Shown here: in pieces, positions 48,027-56,810 of the stretch
Position numbering within the stretch: position 1 is the stretch's first letter
Layout: the number at the start of each line of letters is the position of its first letter
Origin: JANLYQ01 sp031365725
Lineage (GTDB): Bacteria; Actinomycetota; Actinomycetes; JACCUZ01
Direction: 5' to 3'
NCBI GenBank assembly: GCA_031365725.1
Contig: JANLYQ010000006.1
Location: 1 to 64,000, forward strand
Length of the DNA: 64,000 bases
Notes under the pieces: model-generated
What the model was told of the DNA's origin: nothing
The model's database searches: none
Seen by the model: only the letters and a program-made list of their open reading frames with translations
Made by a program: the position numbers and the translations under genes

Positions 48027-50414
48027 ATGTCGTCGGAACGGCACCTGCGCCTGCCCGGCGACGTCTCCGACAATGGTGCGGTCCACCTGGACCTCGCCAT
48101 GGCGGCGGCCGACATCGGGTCCTTCGACTGGGACATCCGGTCGGACGTGCTCATGTGGGACGACCGCATCTGTGCCATCTTCGGCATCGACCCGGACGCC
48201 TTCGACGGGCGGATCGCCGCGTTCCTCGAGACGCTGCATCCGGAGGACGTGCCCGGCGTGCAGCGGGCCATGACCACCGCGATCGACGCCTGCGGCGACT
48301 TCGCCGCCGAGTACCGCGTGCAGCTGCCGGACGGTTCGCTTCGCTGGGTCGAGGCCCGCGGACGCGTGCTCGCCGGTCCCGACGGGGCCGCTGCCCGCTT
48401 GCTCGGTGTGGCCCGTGACTCCAGCGAGCTGCGATCAGCCCGCGACACCGTGACCCGAGCCCTGCAGCACATGGCGGACGGCTTCGTGGCCGTCGACACC
48501 CGGTGGTTCGTGACCTTCGTCAACCGGCACGCCGAGGGTGTGATCGGGCCGGCCGTTCGGGCGGCCGGCCGCACGGTGTGGAACGTGTGGCCTGACCTCG
48601 TCCCCGCCCAGCACGACCTGGTCATCCGCGAAGCAGCCCGCAGCGGCCACCCTGCGGTGTTCCTGCATCACCACGTCGAGCAGGACCGGTGGTTCGAGGT
48701 CCGTGTGGTGCCCCACCCCGAGGGTGTCTCGTTCTTCCTCACCGACATCACCGCGCTCCGGGCTGCCGAACTGAGGCAACGACGCTCCGCCAGCCGTGCG
48801 GACCAGGCCAGGGCGGTCCTTGCCTACAGCGCCGGACTCTCCGAGGCCGACACCTTGGCCGACGTGATCTCAGTGGTGGCCACCATGGTGCTGCCCGCGT
48901 TCGAGGCCGACGGCATGCTGGTGTCCCTGGCCGAGTCCAACCGGATCAAGCTCGCTGGGCACGCGGGCTATCAACCTCGAGCGATCGAGCTGCTCGATCT
49001 GCTCAGCCTGGACGACGACGTCGCGATCGCCGAGGTCCTGCGCACCAGGGAACCGATCTTCCTGATCTCGCGGGAGGCCTACCTCGCCCGCTACGTCGAC
49101 CGCGCCGACCTGCTGGAGGCGACCGGCAAGAGTGCCTGGGCGTTCCTGCCGCTCACGGTGTCCGGCCGGGCGCTGGGAGTCCTGACCATCAGCTTCGACG
49201 ATCCTCGCGAGTTCTCGCCCGAGGAGCGCTCGCTGCTGGTCAGCGTGGCCGGCCTGCTCGCCCAGACCCTGGCCCGAGCCCGACTGCGCGACTCCGAGAA
49301 GACCCTGGCAGCTGAGCTGCAACGCCAGCTGTTGCCACGCGCACTGCCCCGCCCGGTCGGCCTGTCCGCAACCGCCCGTTACCTCGCCGCCACCGACGGC
49401 ATGGGCGTGGGCGGTGACTGGTACGACGTCCTCGAGCTGCCGGGCGACCGGGTGACCCTGGTCATCGGCGACGTCCAGGGACACACGATGCAGGCGGCGG
49501 CGGTGATGGGGCAGCTCCGCAACGCCCTCCGCGCGTACGCGGCTGAAGGTCATGAACCGGAAGCGGTGATGTCGCGTACGAACAGGCTGATGGCCGAGCT
49601 CGACCCGGGCATATTCGCTACCTGCGCGATCATGACGATAGAGCTGCGGTCGTCGCGGGCGCGGCTCGTGCTGGCCGGTCACCCGCCGCCGCTGCGCCGG
49701 GCAGCCGACGGGAGCACGACCAGCCTCGCGGCACCAGTCGGGCCGCCGCTGGGCGTCGTCCACGACGAGGACTACGTCTCCGGCACGGTGCTGCTCGATC
49801 GGGGCGACACCATCGTCTTCTTCACCGACGGGCTGGTCGAGGACTCGACGCGCACCTACGACGACGGGCTCGCCGTCGTGACCCGCGCCCTGCGCGAGGG
49901 CGGTGCCGCCGATCCCGAGATCGTGGCCGACGCGTTGCTCGCGGCCGCGGTCGACGCCGACCATCGCTCGGACGACGTTGCCTTGCTCGTGGTCCGGCAT
50001 GACGGGCTGCCCGACTCGGCCCGACCGGTGCATGCGAGCGTCTCCATCGACCGGGTCGACCCGCGAGCGGCTCGCTCGGCGCGCGACTTCATCGCCTCGC
50101 ACGTCGCCGATGCCGATCTCACCGACCTGCGCGAGACGGCGGTGCTCCTGGTGTCCGAGGTCGTCACCAACGCGTTGCGGCACACCGACGGCCGCGTCGA
50201 CCTCGAGCTCTGGCGCTACCGCGACCGGGTGCGGGTCGAGGTCTCCGACGAGGCCTCGCGCGGACCGGCGTCGTCCGCCGGTGGCCTGCTCGACGAGTCC
50301 GGCCGCGGGGTGCCACTGATGGATGCGCTCAGCGACCGGTGGGGCACAACACCGCACGGGGCCGGCAAGGTCGTCTGGTTCGAGCTCGACCTGCCGGCGT
50401 CCGCGGGCAACTGA
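48027..50414 (+). CDS. PAS-PAS-GAF-SpoIIE phosphatase with C-terminal HATPase domain
   Basis: 795 aa from ATG 48027, with GGGAGG 5 bases upstream. There are two PAS domains (about 22-135, with FDWDIRSDVLMWDDRICAIF, and 145-240), a GAF domain (about 265-415) and a PP2C/SpoIIE phosphatase (about 430-640: LLPRALP, GVGGDWYDVLEL, VIGDVQGH, FFTDGLVEDS, DDVALLVVR). A HATPase_c domain with anti-sigma-like character completes it (about 655-790: ETAVLLVSEVVTNALRH, GRGVPLMDALSDRWG). It should sense a signal, dephosphorylate an anti-anti-sigma factor and perhaps bind a sigma factor. No partner gene is adjacent. Confidence 0.93.
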   Translation: MSSERHLRLPGDVSDNGAVHLDLAMAAADIGSFDWDIRSDVLMWDDRICAIFGIDPDAFDGRIAAFLETLHPEDVPGVQRAMTTAIDACGDFAAEYRVQLPDGSLRWVEARGRVLAGPDGAAARLLGVARDSSELRSARDTVTRALQHMADGFVAVDTRWFVTFVNRHAEGVIGPAVRAAGRTVWNVWPDLVPAQHDLVIREAARSGHPAVFLHHHVEQDRWFEVRVVPHPEGVSFFLTDITALRAAELRQRRSASRADQARAVLAYSAGLSEADTLADVISVVATMVLPAFEADGMLVSLAESNRIKLAGHAGYQPRAIELLDLLSLDDDVAIAEVLRTREPIFLISREAYLARYVDRADLLEATGKSAWAFLPLTVSGRALGVLTISFDDPREFSPEERSLLVSVAGLLAQTLARARLRDSEKTLAAELQRQLLPRALPRPVGLSATARYLAATDGMGVGGDWYDVLELPGDRVTLVIGDVQGHTMQAAAVMGQLRNALRAYAAEGHEPEAVMSRTNRLMAELDPGIFATCAIMTIELRSSRARLVLAGHPPPLRRAADGSTTSLAAPVGPPLGVVHDEDYVSGTVLLDRGDTIVFFTDGLVEDSTRTYDDGLAVVTRALREGGAADPEIVADALLAAAVDADHRSDDVALLVVRHDGLPDSARPVHASVSIDRVDPRAARSARDFIASHVADADLTDLRETAVLLVSEVVTNALRHTDGRVDLELWRYRDRVRVEVSDEASRGPASSAGGLLDESGRGVPLMDALSDRWGTTPHGAGKVVWFELDLPASAGN

Positions 50415-50443
50415 TGTCGTGAGGTCCTACGCGCGCTGACGCA

Positions 50444-51982
50444 TCAGCCGACGCGCGGGCGACCCTGCGGCCGACGACCGTTGCGGCGGTGCCGGTGCGC
50501 ACCGTCGCTGCCGGGGCGCTCGCCGCCACTCGACGAGCCGCCGTTGGGTGAACCGCCGTTGGACGAGCCCCGGTACGACGAGGGGCCGCCACTGCGCGGT
50601 CCACGAGCCGGGCGCTCGGCGCGAGGGGCTGCCGTGACGACGATCGGCTCGCCGGACTCGGCCAGCTCACGCACGGCCTCACTGCCCGGTCCGGCATCGA
50701 CCGGAGTGACCTCGACCCCGGCGCGACCGAACAGGTGTCGGGCCGCGCGCAGCTGGTCGTGGGCGAGCATCGACACGACGACTCCGGAGGCTCCGGCCCG
50801 CGCCGTACGGCCAGATCGGTGCAGGTAGTCCTTGTGGTCGTTGGGCGGATCGACGTGGACGACGAGGTCGACATCGGTGATGTGGATGCCACGGGCCGCC
50901 ACGTCGGTCGCCACAAGCACCCGCGACTCGCCGCGGGAGAACGAGTCGAGCGCGCGCTGGCGCTGGCCCTGGTTGCGGTTGCCGTGGATGGCTTCGGCGG
51001 CAACGCCCAGCCGGTCCAGCTGTTTCACCAGTCGGTCGGCGCCGTGCTTGGTCCGCACGAACAGCAGCGTGCGCGCGGGACGGGCCGCGATCTCGGCGAG
51101 GACGTCGACCTTCTGCTCGTTGCGCACGACGAGGGCGCGGTGCTCCATCGTCGAGACGTGGGACTCGGCCGGGTCGACCGCGCGGGCAATCGGGTCGGTC
51201 AGGTAGGTGCGGACCAGGCGACCCACTGCTCCGTCGAGCGTCGCGGAGAACAGCAGCCGCTGCGAGCCGGCGGGTGTCATGTCGAGGATGCGCATGACGT
51301 CGGGCAGGAAGCCCATGTCGGCCATGTGGTCGGCCTCGTCGAGCACCGAGATCTCGATCTCGGCCAGCGAGCAGGCGCGGCGCTCGATCAGGTCGAGCAG
51401 GCGGCCGGGGGTGGCGACGACGAGGTCGACCCCGCGCTCGAGGGTGGCGATCTGGCGGCCCAGGGGGGCGCCACCGAAGATGGCGACCGTCTTGACGCCG
51501 ATCGCGTGGCCCAGCGGCTCGAGAGCGTCGCGAACCTGCACGGCGAGCTCACGGGTGGGGACGAGCACCAGGCCCCGCGGCGTACGCGGGAGGTTGCGGC
51601 CACCGGCCAGGCGGGTCAGCATCGGCAGGCCGAAGGCGAGCGTCTTGCCCGAGCCGGTCTGGGCCCGACCGAGCACGTCGCGACCGGACAGGCAGTCGCC
51701 CAGCGTGGCGGCCTGGATGGGGAACGCGGTGCGGATCTCGCGGCGCTCCAGAGCTGTCACCAGCGCCTGCGACAGACCGAGCTTGGCGAACGAGGTCTCG
51801 GTGGGAACCGGGTTCTCGGCGGCCGCCTGGTCGAACCAGGAGGTCAGCTCGCGGTCAGCGGCCTGCTGCGCAGACCGGGCGGCTACCTTGCCCGAGGGCT
51901 TGGACGAGCGGTTGCTGGTCCGGCCGGCCGGACGAGCGGTGGTGCGGACCGGCCGTTGACGGCCGGAAGCGTGCGTGGGCAT
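50444..51982 (-). CDS. DEAD-box RNA helicase
   Basis: 512 aa from ATG 51982. Motifs are FAKLGLSQALVTAL with Q-motif FPIQAATL, AQTGSGKT (I), PTRELAVQ (Ia), TPGR, VLDEADHMADMGF (II, DEAD), FSATLDG (III), ATDVAARGIHI and HRSGRTARAG (V-VI). A basic N-terminal tail and a C-terminal low-complexity Ser/Gly/Asn tail with basic residues should bind RNA. The role is likely in ribosome assembly or cold adaptation. The 263-bp upstream gap is long and may carry a regulatory leader; the frame stays open to 52099 but with no homology. Confidence 0.93.
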   Translation of the reverse strand: MPTHASGRQRPVRTTARPAGRTSNRSSKPSGKVAARSAQQAADRELTSWFDQAAAENPVPTETSFAKLGLSQALVTALERREIRTAFPIQAATLGDCLSGRDVLGRAQTGSGKTLAFGLPMLTRLAGGRNLPRTPRGLVLVPTRELAVQVRDALEPLGHAIGVKTVAIFGGAPLGRQIATLERGVDLVVATPGRLLDLIERRACSLAEIEISVLDEADHMADMGFLPDVMRILDMTPAGSQRLLFSATLDGAVGRLVRTYLTDPIARAVDPAESHVSTMEHRALVVRNEQKVDVLAEIAARPARTLLFVRTKHGADRLVKQLDRLGVAAEAIHGNRNQGQRQRALDSFSRGESRVLVATDVAARGIHITDVDLVVHVDPPNDHKDYLHRSGRTARAGASGVVVSMLAHDQLRAARHLFGRAGVEVTPVDAGPGSEAVRELAESGEPIVVTAAPRAERPARGPRSGGPSSYRGSSNGGSPNGGSSSGGERPGSDGAHRHRRNGRRPQGRPRVG

Positions 51983-52245
51983 GCGGAACTCCGATGCGGT
52001 GTTGAGGCCGCACCGCGAGGGCTGCACCGCCAGAAGTCTGTCGGGAGCACGTCTCAAGGGACGACCACGCGGACAACTCGCCCGCGGGAGTGGCGGCATG
52101 GTGCCACCGGATACGCGTCCCAGCCTACCAGCGGTGCGGTGCCGGGCCGGCCACCAGTGCTGTGTCTCCCGTCACGCGCCTGAGCGGGACGAGGACGGCG
52201 CCGTGGGCGGGAACGCGGCGGGCCGCTCGGTGGTTGCCGCTGGCC

Positions 52246-53328
52246 ATGAGCGCTCTCGCGTCCCCGATGACCCTGCGTGGCACGACCTTCCGCAACCGGA
52301 TGTGGGTCTCGCCGATGTGCCAGTACTCCTCGGTCGACGGTCACCCCACCGACTGGCACCTCGTGCATCTCGGCAGCCTGGCCCGGGGCGGGGCCGGTCT
52401 CGTGGTCCAGGAAGCCACTGCGGTGACCGCCGACGGCCGGATCTCGCCGTGGGACGCCGGCATCTGGACCGATGCGCAGGCCCAGGACTACGCCCGGATC
52501 GCCGCCTTCGTGCGGTCCCAGGGCGCGGTGCCTGGCATCCAGCTCGGTCACGCCGGCCGGAAGGCCTCGACCCAGCGGCCGTGGGACGGCCCGGGCTACG
52601 TCACCCCGGAGGGCGGCGGTTGGCCGACGGTCAGCGCCTCGGCCGTGCCGTTCGGCCAGTGGCCTGCGCCGCGGGAGCTCAGCGTCGATGACATCGCCGG
52701 CATCGTGCAGGCCTTTGCCGACGCGGCCACGCGGTCGCTGGCGGCCGGGTTCGAGATCATCGAGCTGCACGCGGCGCACGGCTACCTCGTGCACCAGTTC
52801 CTCTCGCCGTTGTCCAACCTGCGCACCGATGAGTACGGCGGGGACCTCGGTGGTCGCAGCCGGTTCCTCGTCGAGGTGGTCCAGGCAGTTCGGGCGGTCT
52901 TGCCGTCGGACAAGCCGTTGCTGGTGCGACTCTCGGCCACGGACTGGGTGCCCGGCGGCTGGGACGTGTCGCAGACGGTGGAGCTGGCCCGGACGCTCGG
53001 GGTACTGGGGGTCGACCTGATCGACGTGTCCAGCGGCGGCCTGAGCCCGGACCAGCAGATCGCGACCGGGCCGGGCTACCAGGTGCCCTTCGCCCGAGCC
53101 GTCCGCGAAGGCAGCGGCCTGCCGGTGGCAGCGGTGGGGCTGATCACCGACGTCGAGCAGGCCGAGGAGATCGTCACCGACGGCTCGGCCGATGCCGTGT
53201 TCATGGCCCGTGAGCTGCTGCGCAACCCGCACTGGCCGCTGCTCGCCACGGACCACCTGAGCGCCGGCACGGAGACCGACGTCTGGCCACCGCAGTACCA
53301 GCGTGCCGTGCCGCGCCGCGCGCGCTGA
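52246..53328 (+). CDS. NADH:flavin oxidoreductase, Old Yellow Enzyme family (YqjM-like)
   Basis: 360 aa from ATG 52246. LRGTTFRNRMWVSPMCQYSS, the HxxH-like IELHAAHGYLVHQFLSPLSN, NLRTDEYGGDLGGRSRF and LITDVEQAEEIV give an FMN-binding TIM barrel of the thermophilic-like OYE class. The Cys in SPMCQYS is the residue that tunes flavin potential in YqjM. It reduces activated C=C bonds with NAD(P)H; the physiological substrate is unknown. Confidence 0.92.
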   Translation: MSALASPMTLRGTTFRNRMWVSPMCQYSSVDGHPTDWHLVHLGSLARGGAGLVVQEATAVTADGRISPWDAGIWTDAQAQDYARIAAFVRSQGAVPGIQLGHAGRKASTQRPWDGPGYVTPEGGGWPTVSASAVPFGQWPAPRELSVDDIAGIVQAFADAATRSLAAGFEIIELHAAHGYLVHQFLSPLSNLRTDEYGGDLGGRSRFLVEVVQAVRAVLPSDKPLLVRLSATDWVPGGWDVSQTVELARTLGVLGVDLIDVSSGGLSPDQQIATGPGYQVPFARAVREGSGLPVAAVGLITDVEQAEEIVTDGSADAVFMARELLRNPHWPLLATDHLSAGTETDVWPPQYQRAVPRRAR

Positions 53329-53375
53329 CCACGACGTTGGCGGCGTCCCGTCGAGCCGGGTGCAAGAATTGTCGG

Positions 53376-54008
53376 GTGGAGGACGACCGCCGGCCGCGCC
53401 GCCCGACCCTGCTCGGTAAGGCGGCTCTCGAGACCTTCGGGGGTGCAGCCGACCCGGCGGACCTGGCCGACGCGGCGCACGAGACGGCCACTCTGTTGGT
53501 CGACTCCGGCCGGGCCAGCTCCGATCCCACGACCCGCGCCCGGCTCGTTGCCCTGGTCGACGAGGTCGGGCTCGACACCCTGGCCGATCTGTGGGCGGCA
53601 CGTCCGGCGCGCTCGCTGCCGGGCGCCCTGTGGCGTCTCTACGTCCTGCGTGAATGGGTGCGTCGGGACGCCGACGGCGCTTCGCGCGACTTCGCTACCG
53701 GCGGACTCGTCGTGCCCGTTGCCCAGGTCGTGGCCGGTGCCGCGCAACCGCCGACTCCCGATGCCCTGCGGGCGTTGCTCGACGCGATCCTGCACGGTGT
53801 CTTCGCCGGCGACCTCGCGGTCGCGTTGGAACGGGCCGGCGCCTTCTGCCGGGTGGTGGTGGCGGGTCGGGCCTATCGCGCCGACGACCTGGAAGCCCAT
53901 GACCCCGGTGCCGCCGGCGAGCTCACCCGGTCGTCCTCCTCGCTGCTGGGCACTGCTGAGGACCTCGAGGCGGCCGCCAGTCTGTGGCGCAGCCGCGACC
54001 TGGTCTGA
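53376..54008 (+). CDS. Conserved actinobacterial protein of unknown function
   Basis: 210 aa from GTG 53376. RRPTLLGKAALETFGGAADP, RSLPGALWRLYVLREWVRR, GDLAVALERAGAFCRVVVAG and LLGTAEDLEAAASLWRSRDL recur in actinobacterial proteins of this length, some of which are mislabelled as RNA polymerase subunits. It is helical, with no catalytic motif. AAGAAT (53365-53370) just upstream and the absence of a ribosome-binding site would suit a leaderless mRNA. Confidence 0.75.
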   Translation: MEDDRRPRRPTLLGKAALETFGGAADPADLADAAHETATLLVDSGRASSDPTTRARLVALVDEVGLDTLADLWAARPARSLPGALWRLYVLREWVRRDADGASRDFATGGLVVPVAQVVAGAAQPPTPDALRALLDAILHGVFAGDLAVALERAGAFCRVVVAGRAYRADDLEAHDPGAAGELTRSSSSLLGTAEDLEAAASLWRSRDLV

Positions 54009-54224
54009 CCCGCGGCCGCCCGCTGTTCCGAACCTCTGCACACGGCTGTCTGCCGCCGACGCCGAGCGGCGCCATCGAGCAGCACCGGACGCCGCCCGCG
54101 TCTACACTGAGGCTGTCCAGGGTGCCGGGCCGCGGTAGCCCCGGGTCCCATGTGAAGCCGCCTCGAGCGGCCCTGCGCCGTGAGGTGCTCCCGGCCCGGC
54201 GCTCTGGCACCTGAGCAGCGATTG

Positions 54225-55244
54225 TCACGTGTCGGTGTCGAGCCCGCTGCCGTCGCCGCCCTTGGAGTGGTCGGCGAGAAACCGCTCGTGCTCGGCGCCG
54301 AGCTCGTCGGCCGTCGGGAAGCCCCCACGGCCCGCCAGCAGGTCGGTGCCGCCGTCGGCTGCGGTGCCGGTCGGCTCGCGGCGCGCGGCGAGATAGGCGT
54401 CGTACTGCTCCTCCAACGCGCTCACGACCCCGGCGACCTCGGGGGAGCCCGCGACCTGCTCGTCCAGCTCCGACCGGGTGCCCTCCGCGGCGGCGTGCAG
54501 GGCCGTGGTGGGCAGCAGCAGGTCGGTCACCGCTGCCACGTTGTCGAGCAGGGCCGCCGCCGCAGCTGGGTACTCGGCCTGCGCCAGATAGTGCGGCACG
54601 TGGACCGCGAAGCCCATCGCGTCGCGCCCGGCCTGGCCGAGCCGGAGCTCCAGCAGGTTGATGACACTGCCCGGCACCTGGACGGTGCCGATCCACGGGT
54701 CACGCCCCGCGACCAGCTCGGGCCGGCTTGCGTGCGCGGTGACCGACGTGGGCCGGGTGTGCGGCACCCCCATCGGGATGCCGTGCAGACCCACCGTGAG
54801 CCGTACGCCGAGCTGCTCGACGAGTCCGCGCACCGCGGCGATGAAGCGCTCCCACGCCACGTCGGGCTCGGCGCCCTCCAGCAGCAGGAACCGGTGGCCC
54901 GATCCGTCGACCATCTCGTGCAGCACCAGGCGGGGCTCGTCGTAGGACACCCAGTGGTCGGCCTCGAAGACCATGACCGGTCGGCGGGACCGGTAGTCCA
55001 GCAGCTGGTCGATGTCGAACGTTGCCACCGGTCGGTGCTCGAAGTGCTCGAGCAGGTGGTCGCGGGCCAGGCGGCCGGCGTGACCGGCATCGACGAAGCC
55101 GGTAAGCGTGTGCAGCAGCACTGGGCCGGCGGCGTCGCGGGCCTCCCTCCCGACGTCGTCGTCCGAGGTCGGCGCGGCGTCCGGCGCAGGCGCGATGCTC
55201 AGGGTGTCGTCGTGCAGGGTGTAGAGATCGCGTGGGTCGAGCAT
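54225..55244 (-). CDS. PAC2-family protein (proteasome-assembly-chaperone homologue)
   Basis: 339 aa from ATG 55244 (MLDPRDLYTLHDD). VLLHTLTGFVDAGHAGRLAR, YRSRRPVMVFEADHWVSYD, FLLLEGAEPDVAWERFIAAV, GLHGIPMGVPHTRPTSVTAH and MGFAVHVPHYLAQAEYP belong to the PAC2 family. Actinobacterial members are structurally similar to eukaryotic proteasome-assembly chaperones; their biological role is not settled. The frame stays open to 55328 but would run through a terminator hairpin. The 216-bp gap to the left (54009-54224) contains no gene I can support. Confidence 0.85.
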   Translation of the reverse strand: MLDPRDLYTLHDDTLSIAPAPDAAPTSDDDVGREARDAAGPVLLHTLTGFVDAGHAGRLARDHLLEHFEHRPVATFDIDQLLDYRSRRPVMVFEADHWVSYDEPRLVLHEMVDGSGHRFLLLEGAEPDVAWERFIAAVRGLVEQLGVRLTVGLHGIPMGVPHTRPTSVTAHASRPELVAGRDPWIGTVQVPGSVINLLELRLGQAGRDAMGFAVHVPHYLAQAEYPAAAAALLDNVAAVTDLLLPTTALHAAAEGTRSELDEQVAGSPEVAGVVSALEEQYDAYLAARREPTGTAADGGTDLLAGRGGFPTADELGAEHERFLADHSKGGDGSGLDTDT

Positions 55245-55286
55245 GGTCCCATCCTCGCACCGCCGGGGCGGCAGGCACATGGCAGC

Positions 55287-55318
55287 AAAAAGCCCCTCGA
55301 ACTCATGCTTCGAGGGGC
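55287..55318 (-). terminator. Intrinsic terminator of the HtrA gene
   Basis: On the minus strand, a perfect 10-bp stem (GCCCCTCGAA/TTCGAGGGGC, 55318-55309 and 55301-55292) with a 7-base loop is followed by TTTTT (55291-55287). It is the clearest rho-independent terminator in the window and lies about 75 bases past the HtrA stop codon. Confidence 0.85.
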
Positions 55319-55333
55319 CTTGCGGCATGTCTA

Positions 55334-55382
55334 GGCCATCGTCTCCCGCGCCGGCCGTAGCGACACGCCGGAGACGATGGCC
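55334..55382. repeat. Inverted repeat with perfect 13-bp arms after HtrA
   Basis: GGCCATCGTCTCC (55334-55346) and GGAGACGATGGCC (55370-55382) are exact reverse complements around 23 bases. It begins 11 bases after the HtrA stop and precedes the intrinsic terminator. It has no T-run, so it may protect the mRNA 3' end or assist termination. Confidence 0.75.
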
Positions 55383-55393
55383 GATGTCCGACC

Positions 55394-56692
55394 TCAGCCG
55401 GCGGCGGCGTCGCTGCCGAGAGCGGCGGTTGCCGTGGCGGACGTCCCGTTGCGACCGTAGGTGAGCGTCACCTTGTCGCCCGGTCGGTGCGAGCGGACGG
55501 CTGCGATCAGGGCGTCGGCGCTGGTCACGGCGCGGTCACCCACCTTCGTGACGACGTCGCCCGGCTGCAGCCCCGCGCCAGCGGCGGCACCACCGGTGGT
55601 CACGGCCGCCACCAGCGCACCGTCGGTGAAGACAGACGACCCGCTGCTCGCGTGGTCCCGCACACTCACACCGAGCTGGGCGTGGGTGGCCTTGCCGGTG
55701 TCGATCAGCTGCTGCGCGACCGTCCTGGCCTGGTCGATCGGGATCGAGAAGCCGAGCCCGATCGACCCGGACTGGCTCCCGGAGGACGAACCGAGGCTGG
55801 CGATGGCGCTGTTGACGCCCACGACCGCGCCGGTCAGATCGACCAGCGGCCCACCGGAGTTGCCGGGGTTGATCGCCGCGTCGGTCTGGATCGCATCGAT
55901 CACGGTGCTAGACGTCTCGGCCCCGGTCGCGCTGCCGGTCCGCACCGGTCGGTTGAGCGCGCTGACGATGCCGCTGGTGACGGTGCCCTGCAGGCCGAGC
56001 GGGGAGCCGATGGCCACGACCTGCTCCCCGGGCTTGAGGGACGCCGAGCTGCCCAGCGTCGCCTTGGTCAGCCCGCTCACGCCGCTGACCTTGATGACGG
56101 CGAGGTCGGTGACCGGATCGCGACCGACGATCGTTGCGGCATGGCTGGTGCCGTCGTTGAGGGTGACCGAGATCGTGCCGCCCCCGGTGGCGGCCTCGGC
56201 GACCACGTGGTTGTTGGTGAGGACCAGCCCGTCGCTGGACAACACGATGCCGGTCCCCTCGCCGCCGCCCCGCGAGGTGCTCTCCTCGATCGAGACGACA
56301 CTGGGGAGAACGGCAGTGGCGACGGCCTCGATGGACCCGTTTGCTGCGGTCGAGTTCGCTGACCTGGCGGTGCCGGTCGCCGCCAGGGAGGTGCCCGAGC
56401 TCGCGGTCGAGGCGCCACCGGTGCCGCTGCTGCGAGCGTCGGTGATCGCCGCACCGGCGCCGCCCCCGACGAGGCCCGCCGTCACGGCGACCGCGGCCAG
56501 CAAGGCGAGGCCACGTCGCGGTCGGGGCGACTCGCTGTCCCGATCGGTGGGGTCCCCGGGGGCCGTGGGGGGTGTGCCGACGGGGTCAGGAGCTCGCCAC
56601 GGGTCCTGCGCACCGACGTACGGCGGCAGCCCGGTGTCCTCGGTCGACAGGGTGCTCGGAAACGGAGGGAGGGTGCGCGTCTGGTCGCTCAT
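55394..56692 (-). CDS. HtrA/DegP-like serine protease with PDZ domain, membrane-anchored
   Basis: 432 aa from ATG 56692. A Pro-rich cytoplasmic N-terminus (1-58) is followed by one membrane helix (about 61-84, GLALLAAVAVTAGLVGGGAG) and a Ser/Gly linker. The trypsin-like domain has an intact triad: His162 (TNNHVVAEA), Asp196 (PVTDLAVIK) and Ser279 (NPGNSGGPL). A PDZ domain lies at about 335-425 (GLQPGDVVTKVGDRAVTSAD). It degrades or processes misfolded proteins outside the membrane. It is followed by two hairpins including a strong terminator and is divergent from the alcohol dehydrogenase gene. Confidence 0.93.
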   Translation of the reverse strand: MSDQTRTLPPFPSTLSTEDTGLPPYVGAQDPWRAPDPVGTPPTAPGDPTDRDSESPRPRRGLALLAAVAVTAGLVGGGAGAAITDARSSGTGGASTASSGTSLAATGTARSANSTAANGSIEAVATAVLPSVVSIEESTSRGGGEGTGIVLSSDGLVLTNNHVVAEAATGGGTISVTLNDGTSHAATIVGRDPVTDLAVIKVSGVSGLTKATLGSSASLKPGEQVVAIGSPLGLQGTVTSGIVSALNRPVRTGSATGAETSSTVIDAIQTDAAINPGNSGGPLVDLTGAVVGVNSAIASLGSSSGSQSGSIGLGFSIPIDQARTVAQQLIDTGKATHAQLGVSVRDHASSGSSVFTDGALVAAVTTGGAAAGAGLQPGDVVTKVGDRAVTSADALIAAVRSHRPGDKVTLTYGRNGTSATATAALGSDAAAG

Positions 56693-56810
56693 GACAGTCA
56701 GGTTGCGTGCGAATCCTGGAAGGATGCTGTGTGCCACATGGGAGTACGCCACCAGCCCCGCTGCGGCCGGGAAACGGCCCGCGAGAGCCCTTACCGTAAC
56801 CTCCTCCGCC

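Noticed and set aside
54150..54212. Small GTG-initiated open frame of 20 codons in the gap before the PAC2 gene
   Set aside because: It is short, without a ribosome-binding site or recognisable product. The gap 54009-54224 is otherwise featureless to me apart from a TACACT word at 54103.
56790..56805. TTACCGTAAC before the alcohol dehydrogenase as a relative of the desaturase palindrome
   Set aside because: Only the CGTAACC core is shared and the arms are too short for a convincing second site.
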